Notes under the pieces: generated by a model
Databases searched by the model: none
Seen by the model: the letters and a program-made list of their open reading frames with translations, nothing else
Told to the model about the DNA's origin: nothing
In this document: piece after piece, positions 16,698-26,183 of the stretch
Layout: every line of letters starts with the position of its first letter
Numbering within the stretch: the first letter of the stretch is position 1
Translations under genes and position numbers: made by a program
Assembly: GCF_028765345.1 (NCBI RefSeq)
Contig: NZ_JARAJZ010000006.1
Span: 80,861 to 144,860 of the forward strand
Source of the DNA: Sporolactobacillus sp. CQH2019
Lineage (GTDB): Bacteria; Bacillota; Bacilli; Bacillales; Sporolactobacillaceae
Length of the DNA: 64,000 nucleotides
Direction of reading: 5' to 3'

Positions 16698-17930
16698 ATG
16701 AAATATCCTGTGCATGTGACGTCGGAAATCGGCGAGTTGAAAACAGTCATGCTGCATCGTCCGGGAAAAGAGGTCGAAAATCTGACTCCGGAAATTCTGC
16801 AGCGGTTATTGTTTGATGACATTCCTTATTTGCCGTCCGTTCAGAAAGAACATGATTTCTTTGCTACAGCGCTTAGGAATCAGGGAGTCGAAGTCCTTTA
16901 CCTGGATAAATTAATGGCTGAAGCTTTGCATACCAAGGATATTCGCGAGAAATTTGTCAGTCAGATATTGCGGGAAAGCAATCTGTGCGTCGATGAGTTT
17001 TCCCAGATATTGAGCGATTACCTGCTCTCTCTTCCGAATATGGATCTGGTTCATAAAGTGATGGCGGGCATTTTAAAAAAAGAAGTTGTCAAGGCGCAGC
17101 CGACCCACTTGTATGAAATGACGGAGAGTCATTATCCGTTCTATCTGGATCCAATGCCCAATCTCTATTTTACAAGGGATCCTTCGGCTATTATCGGCGA
17201 CGGCATTACCATCAATCGGATGAAAGAGAAGGCAAGGCGAAGGGAATCCATCTTCATAGAATATATTTTCCGTTATCATCCGCGGTTCTCGGAGTATCAG
17301 ATTCCGATTTGGACCGATCGAAACTTTGAATTTTCCATGGAAGGGGGCGACGAATTAATCATCAGCCCGGAGACTGTCTGTATCGGCATCAGCTCAAGGA
17401 CTACGGCGCGGGCGATTGAACGGCTGGCCCATCAATTATTTGCCAATCAGGACAAGGTGAAACAAATTATTGCCGTTGAAATTCCGAAGCTGAGGTCGTT
17501 CATGCACCTGGATACGGTCTTTACAATGGTCGACCGCGACAAGTTCACCATTCATCCGGCGGCACTGGGTGCGGAGGGTGAAATGAATCTTTTCGTAATT
17601 GAGAAGGGTGATGAAAAGGGCGGGCTGAAGATCACCAGACGGACAAGTCTGGTCAACACACTGAAAGAAGCACTGAAGCTTCAGGAGATTGACTTTATTC
17701 CCTGCGGCGGCGGTGATGAGATCGCGTCGGCCCGCGAGCAATGGAACGACGGTTCCAATACGTTGGCGATTGCTCCCGGTGTTGTGGTCACTTACGATCG
17801 AAATTATGTTTCAAATGAAATTTTGCGGGAACACGGCATTGAAGTGATCGAAGTGCCGAGCTCGGAACTGTCGCGGGGACGCGGGGGTCCAAGATGCATG
17901 AGCATGCCGCTTTATCGGGAAGATATCTGA
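16698..17930 (+). CDS. arcA: arginine deiminase
   Basis: Cytoplasmic enzyme hydrolysing L-arginine to L-citrulline and ammonia, first step of the ADI pathway. 410 residues, the standard length. The N-terminal [14 protein letters not shown], the [10 protein letters not shown] block and the catalytic Cys400 in GGPRCMSMP are intact, with [10 protein letters not shown] supplying the active-site His and Asp. AAGGGAG is the ribosome site. First gene of arcABDC; arcB follows after 22 bases. An Fnr/ArcR box and a cre site lie in the promoter. Confidence 0.97.
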   Translation: MKYPVHVTSEIGELKTVMLHRPGKEVENLTPEILQRLLFDDIPYLPSVQKEHDFFATALRNQGVEVLYLDKLMAEALHTKDIREKFVSQILRESNLCVDEFSQILSDYLLSLPNMDLVHKVMAGILKKEVVKAQPTHLYEMTESHYPFYLDPMPNLYFTRDPSAIIGDGITINRMKEKARRRESIFIEYIFRYHPRFSEYQIPIWTDRNFEFSMEGGDELIISPETVCIGISSRTTARAIERLAHQLFANQDKVKQIIAVEIPKLRSFMHLDTVFTMVDRDKFTIHPAALGAEGEMNLFVIEKGDEKGGLKITRRTSLVNTLKEALKLQEIDFIPCGGGDEIASAREQWNDGSNTLAIAPGVVVTYDRNYVSNEILREHGIEVIEVPSSELSRGRGGPRCMSMPLYREDI

Positions 17931-17952
17931 ACAAAAAACGGGGGAATATGAG

Positions 17953-18972
17953 ATGGAAAAAATAAATGAAAGAATTAAGGAAAACCTGAGGGGTCGCAGT
18001 CTGTTAAGAATTGAAGATTTTTCAAGAGAAGAATTGACTTATTTGCTGGAACTTGCGGCCGAGTTAAAGAGGAAAAAGCATCAGCATATTCCCCATCATG
18101 ACTTGAGCGGGAAGAATATCGCTCTTTTGTTTGAAAAGCCTTCTACACGGACGCGCTGTGCTTTTACAGTGGCAAGCATTGATTTGGGGGCCCACCCCGA
18201 ATATCTGGGAAAAGGGGATATTCAATTCGGGAAAAAAGAGTCGGTGGAAGATACGGCACGTGTATTAGGGAGAATGTTCGACGGTATTGAATTCAGGGGA
18301 TTCAGCCAGGATACGGTCAATCAACTGGCGGCCTACTCCGGCGTGCCGGTCTGGAACGGACTGACCGACGAATCCCATCCGACGCAGATTTTAGCGGACT
18401 TTTTAACGATCAAAGAACAGTTTGGAAAATTAAAGGGTGTAACCTTGCTCTTTATCGGAGATGGGCGGAACAATGTGGCCAATAGCCTGCTGATCGGCGC
18501 CAGCAAGTTCGGCATGGACATGAGAATCTGCGGTCCGCGATCGTTGTTTCCGAATGAACGGATCGTGTCGCTGGCGAAATCCCATGCCGAAGAATCCGGC
18601 GGCAGCGTGATGGTGACCGATGATATCGGCCGGGCAGCCGCCGGGGCCGATGTAATCTATACCGACGTATGGGTATCTATGGGTGAGGAGGATAAATATG
18701 CGGAAAGAATCCGGCTGCTCAAACCTTATCAAGTCAACCGGCAGCTGATTGAAAAAACGGGTAAAGATAATTACATTTTTCTTCATTGTTTACCGTCGAT
18801 CCATGATTTGAATACTGAAATCGGCCGATCGGTTTATGAAAAATTCGGGTTAAAGGCGATGGAAGTGACGGATGAAATTTTTAAGGGACCGCATTCACAT
18901 GTCTTTGATGAGGCAGAAAACAGGATGCATACCATTAAAGCTGTGATGCTGGCCACTTTGCAAAATGAATAG
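17953..18972 (+). CDS. arcB: ornithine carbamoyltransferase, catabolic
   Basis: Converts citrulline and phosphate to ornithine and carbamoyl phosphate in the ADI pathway (the reverse of the biosynthetic reaction). 339 residues. The carbamoyl phosphate motif [23 protein letters not shown] and HCLPSIHD are present. Its position between arcA and arcD marks it as the catabolic enzyme rather than argF. Confidence 0.95.
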   Translation: MEKINERIKENLRGRSLLRIEDFSREELTYLLELAAELKRKKHQHIPHHDLSGKNIALLFEKPSTRTRCAFTVASIDLGAHPEYLGKGDIQFGKKESVEDTARVLGRMFDGIEFRGFSQDTVNQLAAYSGVPVWNGLTDESHPTQILADFLTIKEQFGKLKGVTLLFIGDGRNNVANSLLIGASKFGMDMRICGPRSLFPNERIVSLAKSHAEESGGSVMVTDDIGRAAAGADVIYTDVWVSMGEEDKYAERIRLLKPYQVNRQLIEKTGKDNYIFLHCLPSIHDLNTEIGRSVYEKFGLKAMEVTDEIFKGPHSHVFDEAENRMHTIKAVMLATLQNE

Positions 18973-19052
18973 CGGATCGGCGCGGCCTGCGGGAAGGGCC
19001 TTCCGCTCCTTTCCCCGGCCCATGCCCGTCTGCGGCAAAGGGGGATATCATC

Positions 19053-20489
19053 ATGGAAGATGATAAAAAGTTAAATTTACTTTCACTCATTGCGCTAGTA
19101 ATCGGATCAATGATCGGCGGTGGGGCATTTAATCTCCCAAGTGATATGGCACAGGGCGCGAACGCGGGTGCCATCGTCATAAGCTGGGTCATAACCGGCA
19201 TCGGCATTGTTGCGCTCGGCCTCGTTTTTCAAAATTTGGTCATGAAGAAACCGGAACTGGATGCCGGTATCTATAGTTATGCGAAAGCGGGATTCGGACG
19301 GTACATGGGCTTTAACAGTGCCTGGGGATACTGGCTTTCCGCGTGGCTCGGGAACGTGGCCTATGGCACGCTGGTCTTCAGCGCGATCGGCTACTTCATA
19401 AAAACTTTTTCAGGCGGGCAGAATCTCGCATCCATTATCGGGGCGTCCGTCTTACTGTGGGCGGTGCATTGTCTCGTTTTAAGAGGTGTGCATTCCGCGG
19501 CTCTTGTCAATCTGGTGGCAACGATCGCCAAGCTTGTTCCGGTCTTTCTCTTTATCATAATTGCTATTTTTGCTTTTCATGCGAAACTGTTTTTGAATGA
19601 TTTTTGGGGACTGCATAACGCCCCGTTTTCATGGAGTTCCGTCCGTGATCAAGTATCGAGCACCATGCTTGTAACGTTATGGGTGTTCATTGGCGTTGAA
19701 GGGGCGGTCGTTGTTTCGGAGCGGGCCAAAAATCGCCGCGATGTCGGAATTGCGACCATTATCGGCTTAATTGTAACGTTGTTCAGCTATATCTGCATTT
19801 CGCTGCTTTCTTTGGGTGTCATGAGCAAAGGACAGCTGACTGGCCTGTCAAATCCGTCCATGGCCTATGTATTTGAAGATATTGTCGGTAAATGGGGAGC
19901 GGCGTTTATTAATCTGGGCCTGATCGTTTCTGTGCTCAGCGCATGGATCTCCTGGACTATTTTCGCTGCTGAAATTCCGTTTGCGGCGGCAAAAGACGGC
20001 GTCTTTCCTTCATATCTGAAAAAGGAGAATAAACATGGTGCGCCGGTTTATTCGCTCTGGCTGACAAACGGACTGATTCAGGTCTTCCTGTTAACCCTGC
20101 TTCTGACGGACCGGGCCTATAACTTCGCTTTTTCGCTTGCGACTTCCGCTATTCTGATTCCGTATCTGTTCTCTGCGCTCTATCAGGTGAAACTGGCGAT
20201 TTCGAATGACGGATATCAGGATCTCCGCAGGGGCATACGGATTAGGGATATGGTGATCGGCATGGTGGCCAGTGTTTATTCGGCCTGGCTGATCTACGGA
20301 GCAGGCATGAAATTCCTGCTGCTGACAACCATTTTGTATGCGGTCGGCATCTTCGTTTACTGGCGGGCACAAAAAGAGAATCATCAAACGCCTCTTTTCA
20401 CAAAACCCGAAGCGGTATTTGCTCTGTTTATTTCGGTGATGGCCATTTGGGCGATCATCGACTTGATATTGGGTGTCATCACGTTATAA
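19053..20489 (+). CDS. arcD: arginine/ornithine antiporter
   Basis: APC-superfamily membrane exchanger, 478 residues with about 12-13 membrane segments, importing arginine against ornithine. The first helix carries the APC signature IGSMIGGGAFNLPSDMA, typical of ArcD. GGGGG precedes the ATG. The 80-base gap after arcB is GC-rich and can fold (GCGGGAAGG/CCTTCCGC), which may tune expression or mRNA stability. Confidence 0.94.
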   Translation: MEDDKKLNLLSLIALVIGSMIGGGAFNLPSDMAQGANAGAIVISWVITGIGIVALGLVFQNLVMKKPELDAGIYSYAKAGFGRYMGFNSAWGYWLSAWLGNVAYGTLVFSAIGYFIKTFSGGQNLASIIGASVLLWAVHCLVLRGVHSAALVNLVATIAKLVPVFLFIIIAIFAFHAKLFLNDFWGLHNAPFSWSSVRDQVSSTMLVTLWVFIGVEGAVVVSERAKNRRDVGIATIIGLIVTLFSYICISLLSLGVMSKGQLTGLSNPSMAYVFEDIVGKWGAAFINLGLIVSVLSAWISWTIFAAEIPFAAAKDGVFPSYLKKENKHGAPVYSLWLTNGLIQVFLLTLLLTDRAYNFAFSLATSAILIPYLFSALYQVKLAISNDGYQDLRRGIRIRDMVIGMVASVYSAWLIYGAGMKFLLLTTILYAVGIFVYWRAQKENHQTPLFTKPEAVFALFISVMAIWAIIDLILGVITL

Positions 20490-20528
20490 CAAACCGGTCG
20501 CCGGCTTTGAGAATTGGGGGAATAAATC

Positions 20529-21482
20529 ATGACTGAAGAGAAAAAAGTGGTCATTGCTTTGGGCGGCAATGCAATTGAGACCAATAACGACGCCACAGCG
20601 AAAGCGCAGCAGAAAGCGATCGCCCATACGGCGGAACAATTAGTGCAAATCACAAAAAACGGCTATAAGATTGCCATTACACACGGAAACGGACCTCAGG
20701 TCGGCAATATATTATTGCAACAAAAAGCGGCGGATTCGAGAAAGACGCCCCCGATGCCGATCGATACGTGCGGAGCGATGAGCCAGGGAATGATCGGCTA
20801 TTGGATGGTGAACGCCTTGGATAATGCTTTTGCAAAGGAAAACATTTCCAAAAAAACGGTCAATATCCTGACGCGCTCGCTTGTATCTGCGAATGATCAG
20901 GCGTTCGTTCATCCGGTCAAACCGATCGGTCCTTTTTACAGTGAAGAAGAAGCGAAGAAAATGATGGCGGACGAGCACATTCTCTTTAAGGAAGATGCCG
21001 GAAGGGGTTACCGGCGTGTGATTGCTTCTCCCTATCCAAACGAGATTGTTGAATATCAGGCGATTCGGGATTTAATGAATACCGGCTATGTAGTCGTCGC
21101 GGTCGGCGGCGGCGGCGTTCCGGTGATTCAGGGAACGAATGGTTACAAAGGTGTCGAAGCCGTCATCGATAAAGATTTCGGCGCTCAAAAACTGGCGGAA
21201 GGAATCGACGCCGACATTTTGCTGCTTCTGACCGCGGTGGACAGTGTTTATATTTATTTTAATACTCCGCAGCAAAAAAAACTGGACACCGTTTCGGTGA
21301 GCAGGCTGCGCCGCTATATCGCCGAGAACCATTTTGCGGAGGGCAGCATGCTGCCGAAAATCAAAGCCGCCATCTCTTTTGTCCAGGCCCGATCAGGCCG
21401 CCGGGCGATCATTACCTCACTGGATCATGCTCAGGAAGCATTGGCCGGCGGGCCGGCCGGCACGGTCATTTACGCCGATTAA
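20529..21482 (+). CDS. arcC: carbamate kinase
   Basis: Transfers phosphate from carbamoyl phosphate to ADP, giving ATP, ammonia and CO2: the energy-yielding last step of the ADI pathway. 317 residues, of usual length. The N-terminal VVIALGGNAIE, THGNGPQVGN and VVAVGGGGVPV motifs of the amino-acid kinase family are intact. GGGGG ribosome site eight bases upstream. Confidence 0.96.
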   Translation: MTEEKKVVIALGGNAIETNNDATAKAQQKAIAHTAEQLVQITKNGYKIAITHGNGPQVGNILLQQKAADSRKTPPMPIDTCGAMSQGMIGYWMVNALDNAFAKENISKKTVNILTRSLVSANDQAFVHPVKPIGPFYSEEEAKKMMADEHILFKEDAGRGYRRVIASPYPNEIVEYQAIRDLMNTGYVVVAVGGGGVPVIQGTNGYKGVEAVIDKDFGAQKLAEGIDADILLLLTAVDSVYIYFNTPQQKKLDTVSVSRLRRYIAENHFAEGSMLPKIKAAISFVQARSGRRAIITSLDHAQEALAGGPAGTVIYAD

Positions 21483-21790
21483 GCAGAATGATCATTCTGC
21501 TGCAGCCGGGGAAAAGGCGCTGCGGATTCTCTGCCCCTCCGCCGTAAGAGTCATGACACTCAATGATTATTGATGCGTTTTCGAAGAGGTGAGTGACAGT
21601 CTGAAGTCTTGGGTCCGATTCCCGGAGATTTTATTAGCGGCGGCGGCTCCTGTATGTTTCCCGAAGAGGCGGATTGGAACCCTTGACCCGCTTTTCCGGG
21701 AAATATTATGGCGGTCATCGGTTTTTTGAAAATGGATCCGCTGCGGTCTCGGCATGCCTATCTGCCTACGATTTTTCTCAGGCACTTTAA

Positions 21791-21825
21791 GAAGTGGTCT
21801 CTGTTTTGCGAGAGATCACTTTTTT
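21791..21825 (+). terminator. terminator after arcC
   Basis: Ten-pair stem AGTGGTCTCT/AGAGATCACT (one G-U) followed by six T residues. It separates arcABDC from arcR. Bases 21483-21790 hold no gene that I can support. Confidence 0.8.
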
Positions 21826-21846
21826 ACATAAATTTCTCCTGTTTCA

Positions 21847-21875
21847 TTGAAATAACCGACCCACTAAACTACGAT
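21847..21875 (+). promoter_or_regulatory. promoter of arcR
   Basis: TTGAAA and TACGAT are 17 bases apart, 40 bases before the arcR ATG. Confidence 0.55.
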
Positions 21876-21887
21876 AAAAGTAGGGAA

Positions 21888-21900
21888 GAAAACGCTTTAT
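21888..21900 (+). promoter_or_regulatory. weak cre-like site in the arcR leader
   Basis: GAAAACGCTTTAT keeps the AANCGNT core of the CcpA site but lacks the outer TG and CA. It lies between the -10 and the ribosome site. Confidence 0.3.
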
Positions 21901-21915
21901 TAGGAGGGAGCAGCC

Positions 21916-22620
21916 ATGGATAAAGAAAAGGCAAGGCAGCTTTTATCAAAGTTTTTTATCTTCTCCGATTATTCCGATGAGGAGCTGGCTTCGATTTATT
22001 CCTCTATTTATTTGCGTCATTATAGTAAAGGGCAGATGCTTTTTATTGAAGGGGATCCGCGTGACCGAATCTATTTTTTACTCAGCGGTTACGTCAAGTA
22101 TGAACGCACGAATACAAAAGCAACCTTAATGTACACGGACTATGTCAAGCCATACAGCCTTTTTCCGTACGGCGGGATGCTGTCGGATATAAATTATCAT
22201 TACTCAGCGATCGTTGCGGCCGATGTTTCGCTTTTTTATATTCCGACATCCGTTTTTGAAACGTTCGTCGTCGGACATTCCCGGGCAATGGTCGAGCTTA
22301 TCCATCAATTGTCGCGGATATTGGAACTGCACGAAAAACGGCTGCAGACGATCACCGTTTCCAGTGCAAGCGAGCGGGTCATCCACGCTTTGCGCTATCT
22401 GGTGATTGATCTGGGCAAGCAGGACGGCTGTGAGATCACCCTGCCTTTTCACTTATCCACTGTGGATTTAGCAGGACTATCAGGCACGACGCGTGAAACG
22501 GTCAGCCACGTTTTGAGCAGGCTGAGGAGGGATCATGCCGTCACCATTCAGAATCAGAAAATCATCATTCATAATCCTCATATTTTTGATATCGGAGAAA
22601 GAGAAACCGTCACCATTTGA
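21916..22620 (+). CDS. arcR: Crp/Fnr-family regulator of the ADI pathway
   Basis: 234-residue Crp/Fnr-type regulator: cyclic-nucleotide-binding fold (about 20-130), dimer helix (about 125-155) and a C-terminal helix-turn-helix (STVDLAGLSGTTRETVSHVLSRL). Only one Cys is present, so it lacks the iron-sulfur cluster of Fnr and resembles ArcR of Bacillus licheniformis. It probably binds the TGTGA-N6-TCACT box before arcA. It has its own promoter and an AGGAGGG ribosome site. The gene order arcABDC-arcR supports the name. Confidence 0.88.
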   Translation: MDKEKARQLLSKFFIFSDYSDEELASIYSSIYLRHYSKGQMLFIEGDPRDRIYFLLSGYVKYERTNTKATLMYTDYVKPYSLFPYGGMLSDINYHYSAIVAADVSLFYIPTSVFETFVVGHSRAMVELIHQLSRILELHEKRLQTITVSSASERVIHALRYLVIDLGKQDGCEITLPFHLSTVDLAGLSGTTRETVSHVLSRLRRDHAVTIQNQKIIIHNPHIFDIGERETVTI

Positions 22621-22655
22621 TCACATAAAGCAAGAGCTCCATTAAGAAAACATTT

Positions 22656-22690
22656 GGCGGCTCCATCAGAGGGAAAAGAAAAGCCGCCTT
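22656..22690 (+). terminator. weak terminator-like hairpin after arcR
   Basis: Seven-pair stem GGCGGCT/AGCCGCC with a long A-rich loop and only TTA after it. Bases 22691-23181 hold no gene that I recognise. Confidence 0.3.
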
Positions 22691-23186
22691 ATAGATCTTT
22701 CGGTAATTCAAGACTGGAGAAGAAGGCGCGCCCTCAGAAACAGGCGGATTGGAGAAATCGCTGTAAAGATGAATCAGAGATTTCCGGACGCTACACTCTT
22801 CACGCGTTGCAAGCGGATATAATACCTCATAAGAAGCAGAGACCCCGATATTGTGGCACAATCTTTTTTTCTCTATGCCATGCAAAAGGACGGAGGAAAG
22901 CGTAAAAAAATCGATCCTTCGATTTACTCATTATCCCGTTAGATCAAGATCAACCGCGATTCGCATGGATAGATCGCAGACCGGCCTATCGCGGCCTTTT
23001 GCTGATCATCAGTATTTAGCTGATGGAAAGAACGGGAATTCTGTGCCATTACTTTGCTGGATGTTAATGGATTTGCCTTATTCCCTCCTCAACTCTATGA
23101 ATATGCTATGCTGATTGCCGGAAAGAAAATAACTTCAATAGATGAGCCTCCTTCTTACCGGTGAATGTTAATGAAAATAATAATTA

Positions 23187-24756
23187 ACTAAAACTTGAAA
23201 CACCAAAAACAGTGTTTAAGCCTTATCCGATAAGGGGGTAACACAAAAAATAAAAGCATGAACACCGACAACTCGGTATAATTGAAGTGTCGAATCCCAA
23301 TTAATCGAGGAGTGTTCATGCCACATGAAAAGTATAACACGAAATGACCGTTCATCTCTTGGAATTTCAGCTTCCGTTCAAACCTTTTTTACCCGATTTC
23401 ATTTGGCTCAGATTGCACGGATCTCACAGGCCACCAAGGAAAAAGGGATCCCCTTTCGGGTACTGTTCTGCTATCTGATCAGCACCATCTTCTCAAACAA
23501 GTCTGCCTATCGCGATTATCTGAAACATCAGAATCAGCTGAACTTCTCAGATAAGACGTTCCGCAATTTGCTTAACAACGGCAAGATCAACTGGCAAAAA
23601 TTCCTGATTCTGCTCTGTTGCCAGATCATTCAACTGATCCAGCCCTTGACGGATTCAACACGGAAGAACGTGTTCATCGTCGACGATTCCATGTACGAAC
23701 GGGCTCATGCCAAACACGTGGAACTGGCGGCGTTCCAGTTCGACCACGCCAAACATCGACAGACACGAGGGTTTCGCTTCCTGCAGCTCGGTTGGAGTGA
23801 CGGTAACACATTCCTGCCCGTCACTTTTTCCCTGCTCTCCAGTCAGAATCAGATTTGTAGCACGAAAGCCGATGCCCGGACGAATTCCGGAAGACGCAAA
23901 CTTCAGGCGCAGCGAAAAGCAACCGATGTCGTTCGGGAACTGATCTCATCCGCTCTGAGTCAAGGTGTCCACGCATCCTATGTCCTGTTTGACTCGTGGT
24001 TCTCAAGCCCAAAGATGTTTTATCAGCTGCATCAGCTAGGACTTCATGCCGTTGCCATGGTCAAAAGGTCCAAAAAAGTGTATTACCGGTTCAACGGTCA
24101 AATGATGGACGTCAAAGCGATCTTCAAAGCCCAGAAGAAACGCCGCGGACGGTCGCGCTATCTGCTCTCAGTCCTGGTCGAAGCCGTTGTCGAGGGAGAG
24201 AAAAACATCCCTCTGAAACTGGTCTATGTTCGCAATCGCCGGAAACGCAAGGATTATCTTGTCCTGGCATCGACAGACACACAGCTTTCAGAGGATGAAC
24301 TGATTCGACTTTATGGGAAACGCTGGTCGATCGAGATGTATTTCAAGATGTGCAAGCAGTATCTTCGACTAGCCAAATATCAGGGACTGTCTTATGACGG
24401 AATCTTTGCCCACACAGCTTGCGTGGCCATTGGCTATTCCCTGCTTGCGGTGCAGCATCGTGAACAGGAAGACGATCGGACTCTGGGCGAATTGTTTTAT
24501 CTGATGGTGGATGAACTCGCCGATGTTACCTATATCGAGGCCATTCAACAGCTCATCACCTTGTTTCAAGAGGCGTTCGAGGACGAACCCGCTCTATCTG
24601 AAGGAGCCATTGATACGATCGTCGAAAGTTTTCTGGAAAAACTGCCCACCAGCTACCGCAAACAACTGAAAAAAGCAGCAGCTTGAACTAATTTACTTGT
24701 GGAAAACGTAGAACCGGCAAGGTGTTAGGGCACTTTTTTAACTTTCAAGTTTTAGT
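23187..24756 (+). mobile_element. IS4-family insertion sequence, apparently complete
   Basis: About 1570 bp. Both ends carry the same 14 bases in inverted orientation, ACTAAAACTTGAAA at 23187-23200 and its complement at 24743-24756, with looser similarity further in. The flanks have AATTA at 23182-23186 and 24757-24761, a possible 5-bp target duplication, though the region is AT-rich. One full-length transposase gene lies inside. A short reading frame of nine codons (ATG 23318) has the better-placed ribosome site and overlaps the transposase start, which may dampen translation. Confidence 0.8.
23325..24686 (+). CDS. IS4-family transposase
   Basis: 453-residue DDE transposase that cuts and joins the element ends. 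Catalytic residues: Asp120 or 121 (IVDDSMYE), Asp223 (LFDSWFSS) and Glu337. The IS4 signature Y-(2)-R-(3)-E-(6)-K is perfect (Tyr330, Arg333, Glu337, Lys344 in YGKRWSIEMYFKMCK). No stop or frameshift interrupts it, so the element may still move. The ATG used here sits seven bases inside a short upstream reading frame. Confidence 0.92.
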   Translation: MKSITRNDRSSLGISASVQTFFTRFHLAQIARISQATKEKGIPFRVLFCYLISTIFSNKSAYRDYLKHQNQLNFSDKTFRNLLNNGKINWQKFLILLCCQIIQLIQPLTDSTRKNVFIVDDSMYERAHAKHVELAAFQFDHAKHRQTRGFRFLQLGWSDGNTFLPVTFSLLSSQNQICSTKADARTNSGRRKLQAQRKATDVVRELISSALSQGVHASYVLFDSWFSSPKMFYQLHQLGLHAVAMVKRSKKVYYRFNGQMMDVKAIFKAQKKRRGRSRYLLSVLVEAVVEGEKNIPLKLVYVRNRRKRKDYLVLASTDTQLSEDELIRLYGKRWSIEMYFKMCKQYLRLAKYQGLSYDGIFAHTACVAIGYSLLAVQHREQEDDRTLGELFYLMVDELADVTYIEAIQQLITLFQEAFEDEPALSEGAIDTIVESFLEKLPTSYRKQLKKAAA

Positions 24757-24764
24757 AATTAATT

Positions 24765-25285
24765 CTATAGCAATTGGAAGGGCGCCCTCTAATCGGACGC
24801 TATTCACTTTTTTGCCGGAAAAAGCGCAGCATTGGCCGCGGGAGAATCGCTTTGCATTTCCGTATATCAGGCTATCGGAAGATCCCGATGTTAGGGTATT
24901 TTTTCTGAAATAGCAGCATAATGATACCAATGAAAATAATCCGTTCAGTGAAAAAATACTGATGCGGCCTGTGATCATTCCCGGCAATCCGGGATAATCG
25001 AACTTTTCAGGGGACGAGCACTGATAGAAATTTTTTCTGTATCAGTTTCGGAAATCCTGACGGAAGACAAACCGAGTCAATGCGCATATTATCCGGAAGA
25101 AAGGCTGAGCGGGAACCCGCGGTTTTTTGGAACAGGTGAAGAAGGAAATGAGTGTAACGTCGTGTTAAAATAACTTATAAGGATCAAGCCGTTTATTGTG
25201 TTACTGAAGGAGGATGCTTTTTATTAAGAAAAACAAAAAAATGGCCGCGATCCATCAAACTGCTGAGTCAGGGAGGAAAATCAGG
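24765..25285. other. intergenic stretch right of the IS
   Basis: No gene that I can support. An open stretch ending at a TAG near 24911 has fairly protein-like composition but no relative that I recognise; it could be a remnant of the gene disrupted by older insertions. AAGGAGG at 25206-25213 directly abuts an ATG at 25214, too close to serve it. Confidence 0.3.
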
Positions 25286-25633
25286 ATGAAAAAGCACGAA
25301 GTGGAAGCTGATTTATTCTGTACGAATTGCGATCGTGAAACAGCCCATAAAATAGTCTACATTAATGATCAAATTGCTCAAATAGAATGCGAACAGTGTC
25401 ATCAGGCCATAAACATGGAGATCGATGTCGTGAAGGAATTTTATAAGGAGTTGTACCAAAAAATCGCAACCAAACCGACAAGAATCACGCAGGAATACAG
25501 GCAGGATCTCAGTGCCTTTCTCAGAAAACTGCCGTTTCGAGTCATTAGCAAGCCGTACCGGGTGATCAAGGAATTAAATGAATCCAGAAAGATTATAGAG
25601 CAGTACAGACAAAAAAATGATGGCGTCAAATGA
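25286..25633 (+). CDS. small zinc-ribbon protein (bh protein family)
   Basis: 115 residues from ATG 25286, with GGGAGG about ten bases upstream; an in-frame ATG at 25214 would add 24 residues not fitting the family. Two CxxC pairs (FCTNCDRET and CEQCHQA) form a probable zinc ribbon in the first 45 residues. The rest (VVKEFYKELYQKI, RITQEYRQDLSAFLRKLPFRVISKP) is basic and helical. It resembles a small uncharacterised family of Bacillales annotated as bh protein. Function unknown. It stands alone. Confidence 0.7.
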   Translation: MKKHEVEADLFCTNCDRETAHKIVYINDQIAQIECEQCHQAINMEIDVVKEFYKELYQKIATKPTRITQEYRQDLSAFLRKLPFRVISKPYRVIKELNESRKIIEQYRQKNDGVK

Positions 25634-26183
25634 ACGATTTATAACAAAAAATAGGCTTCATTGGCAACGAAAGGGCCCTCCATACCTGCCTTTTGCCCCA
25701 TTCAGCACCCTCTTGAAGGCTCCTTTGTTCTGCCCGGGGCATCCACCCATTTTGTAATCTTCACCGTATCGCCGCAAAAGGGCAGAAACCGGCTGCCATA
25801 ATCGGCAGCGATGCGATTGCCGCCCAGCCTGTCGCATATTATGCCGCTATTTGGATGTCGGCGTCCCCGGGCAACTGTCAATCCTCGGCCATCAAGGGAC
25901 AGTGCAGTGAACCGGTTCTCATAGTACTTTAAAAGTGTTCTGTCGATATTTTATCAGCTCTTCTTTGAGGAATAAAAGAAAATGTCCCAGCCCGGAGCGG
26001 GTTATCGAAAATTCCTGCACAAAGAATAAAAAACATTGAACCCCCTTCGTTAAATACAGGTATCGTGGCCGGCGACCGGGAGACGTTAGTGATACTCATT
26101 GCGGTCTCTGTGCGCCGTCTTCCAGCGCCCCAGTTAGCTTTTTCTCAAGCCAGCCGTTTATACCTGCATCTACATGAGCGGTT
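25634..26183. other. intergenic stretch of 550 bases
   Basis: I see no gene, clear terminator or repeat here. Confidence 0.4.

Noticed and set aside
21620-21640. GGGTCCGATTCCC looks like a tRNA T-arm
   Set aside because: The loop does not read TTCRANN with a five-pair stem, and no acceptor, D or anticodon arm fits around it.
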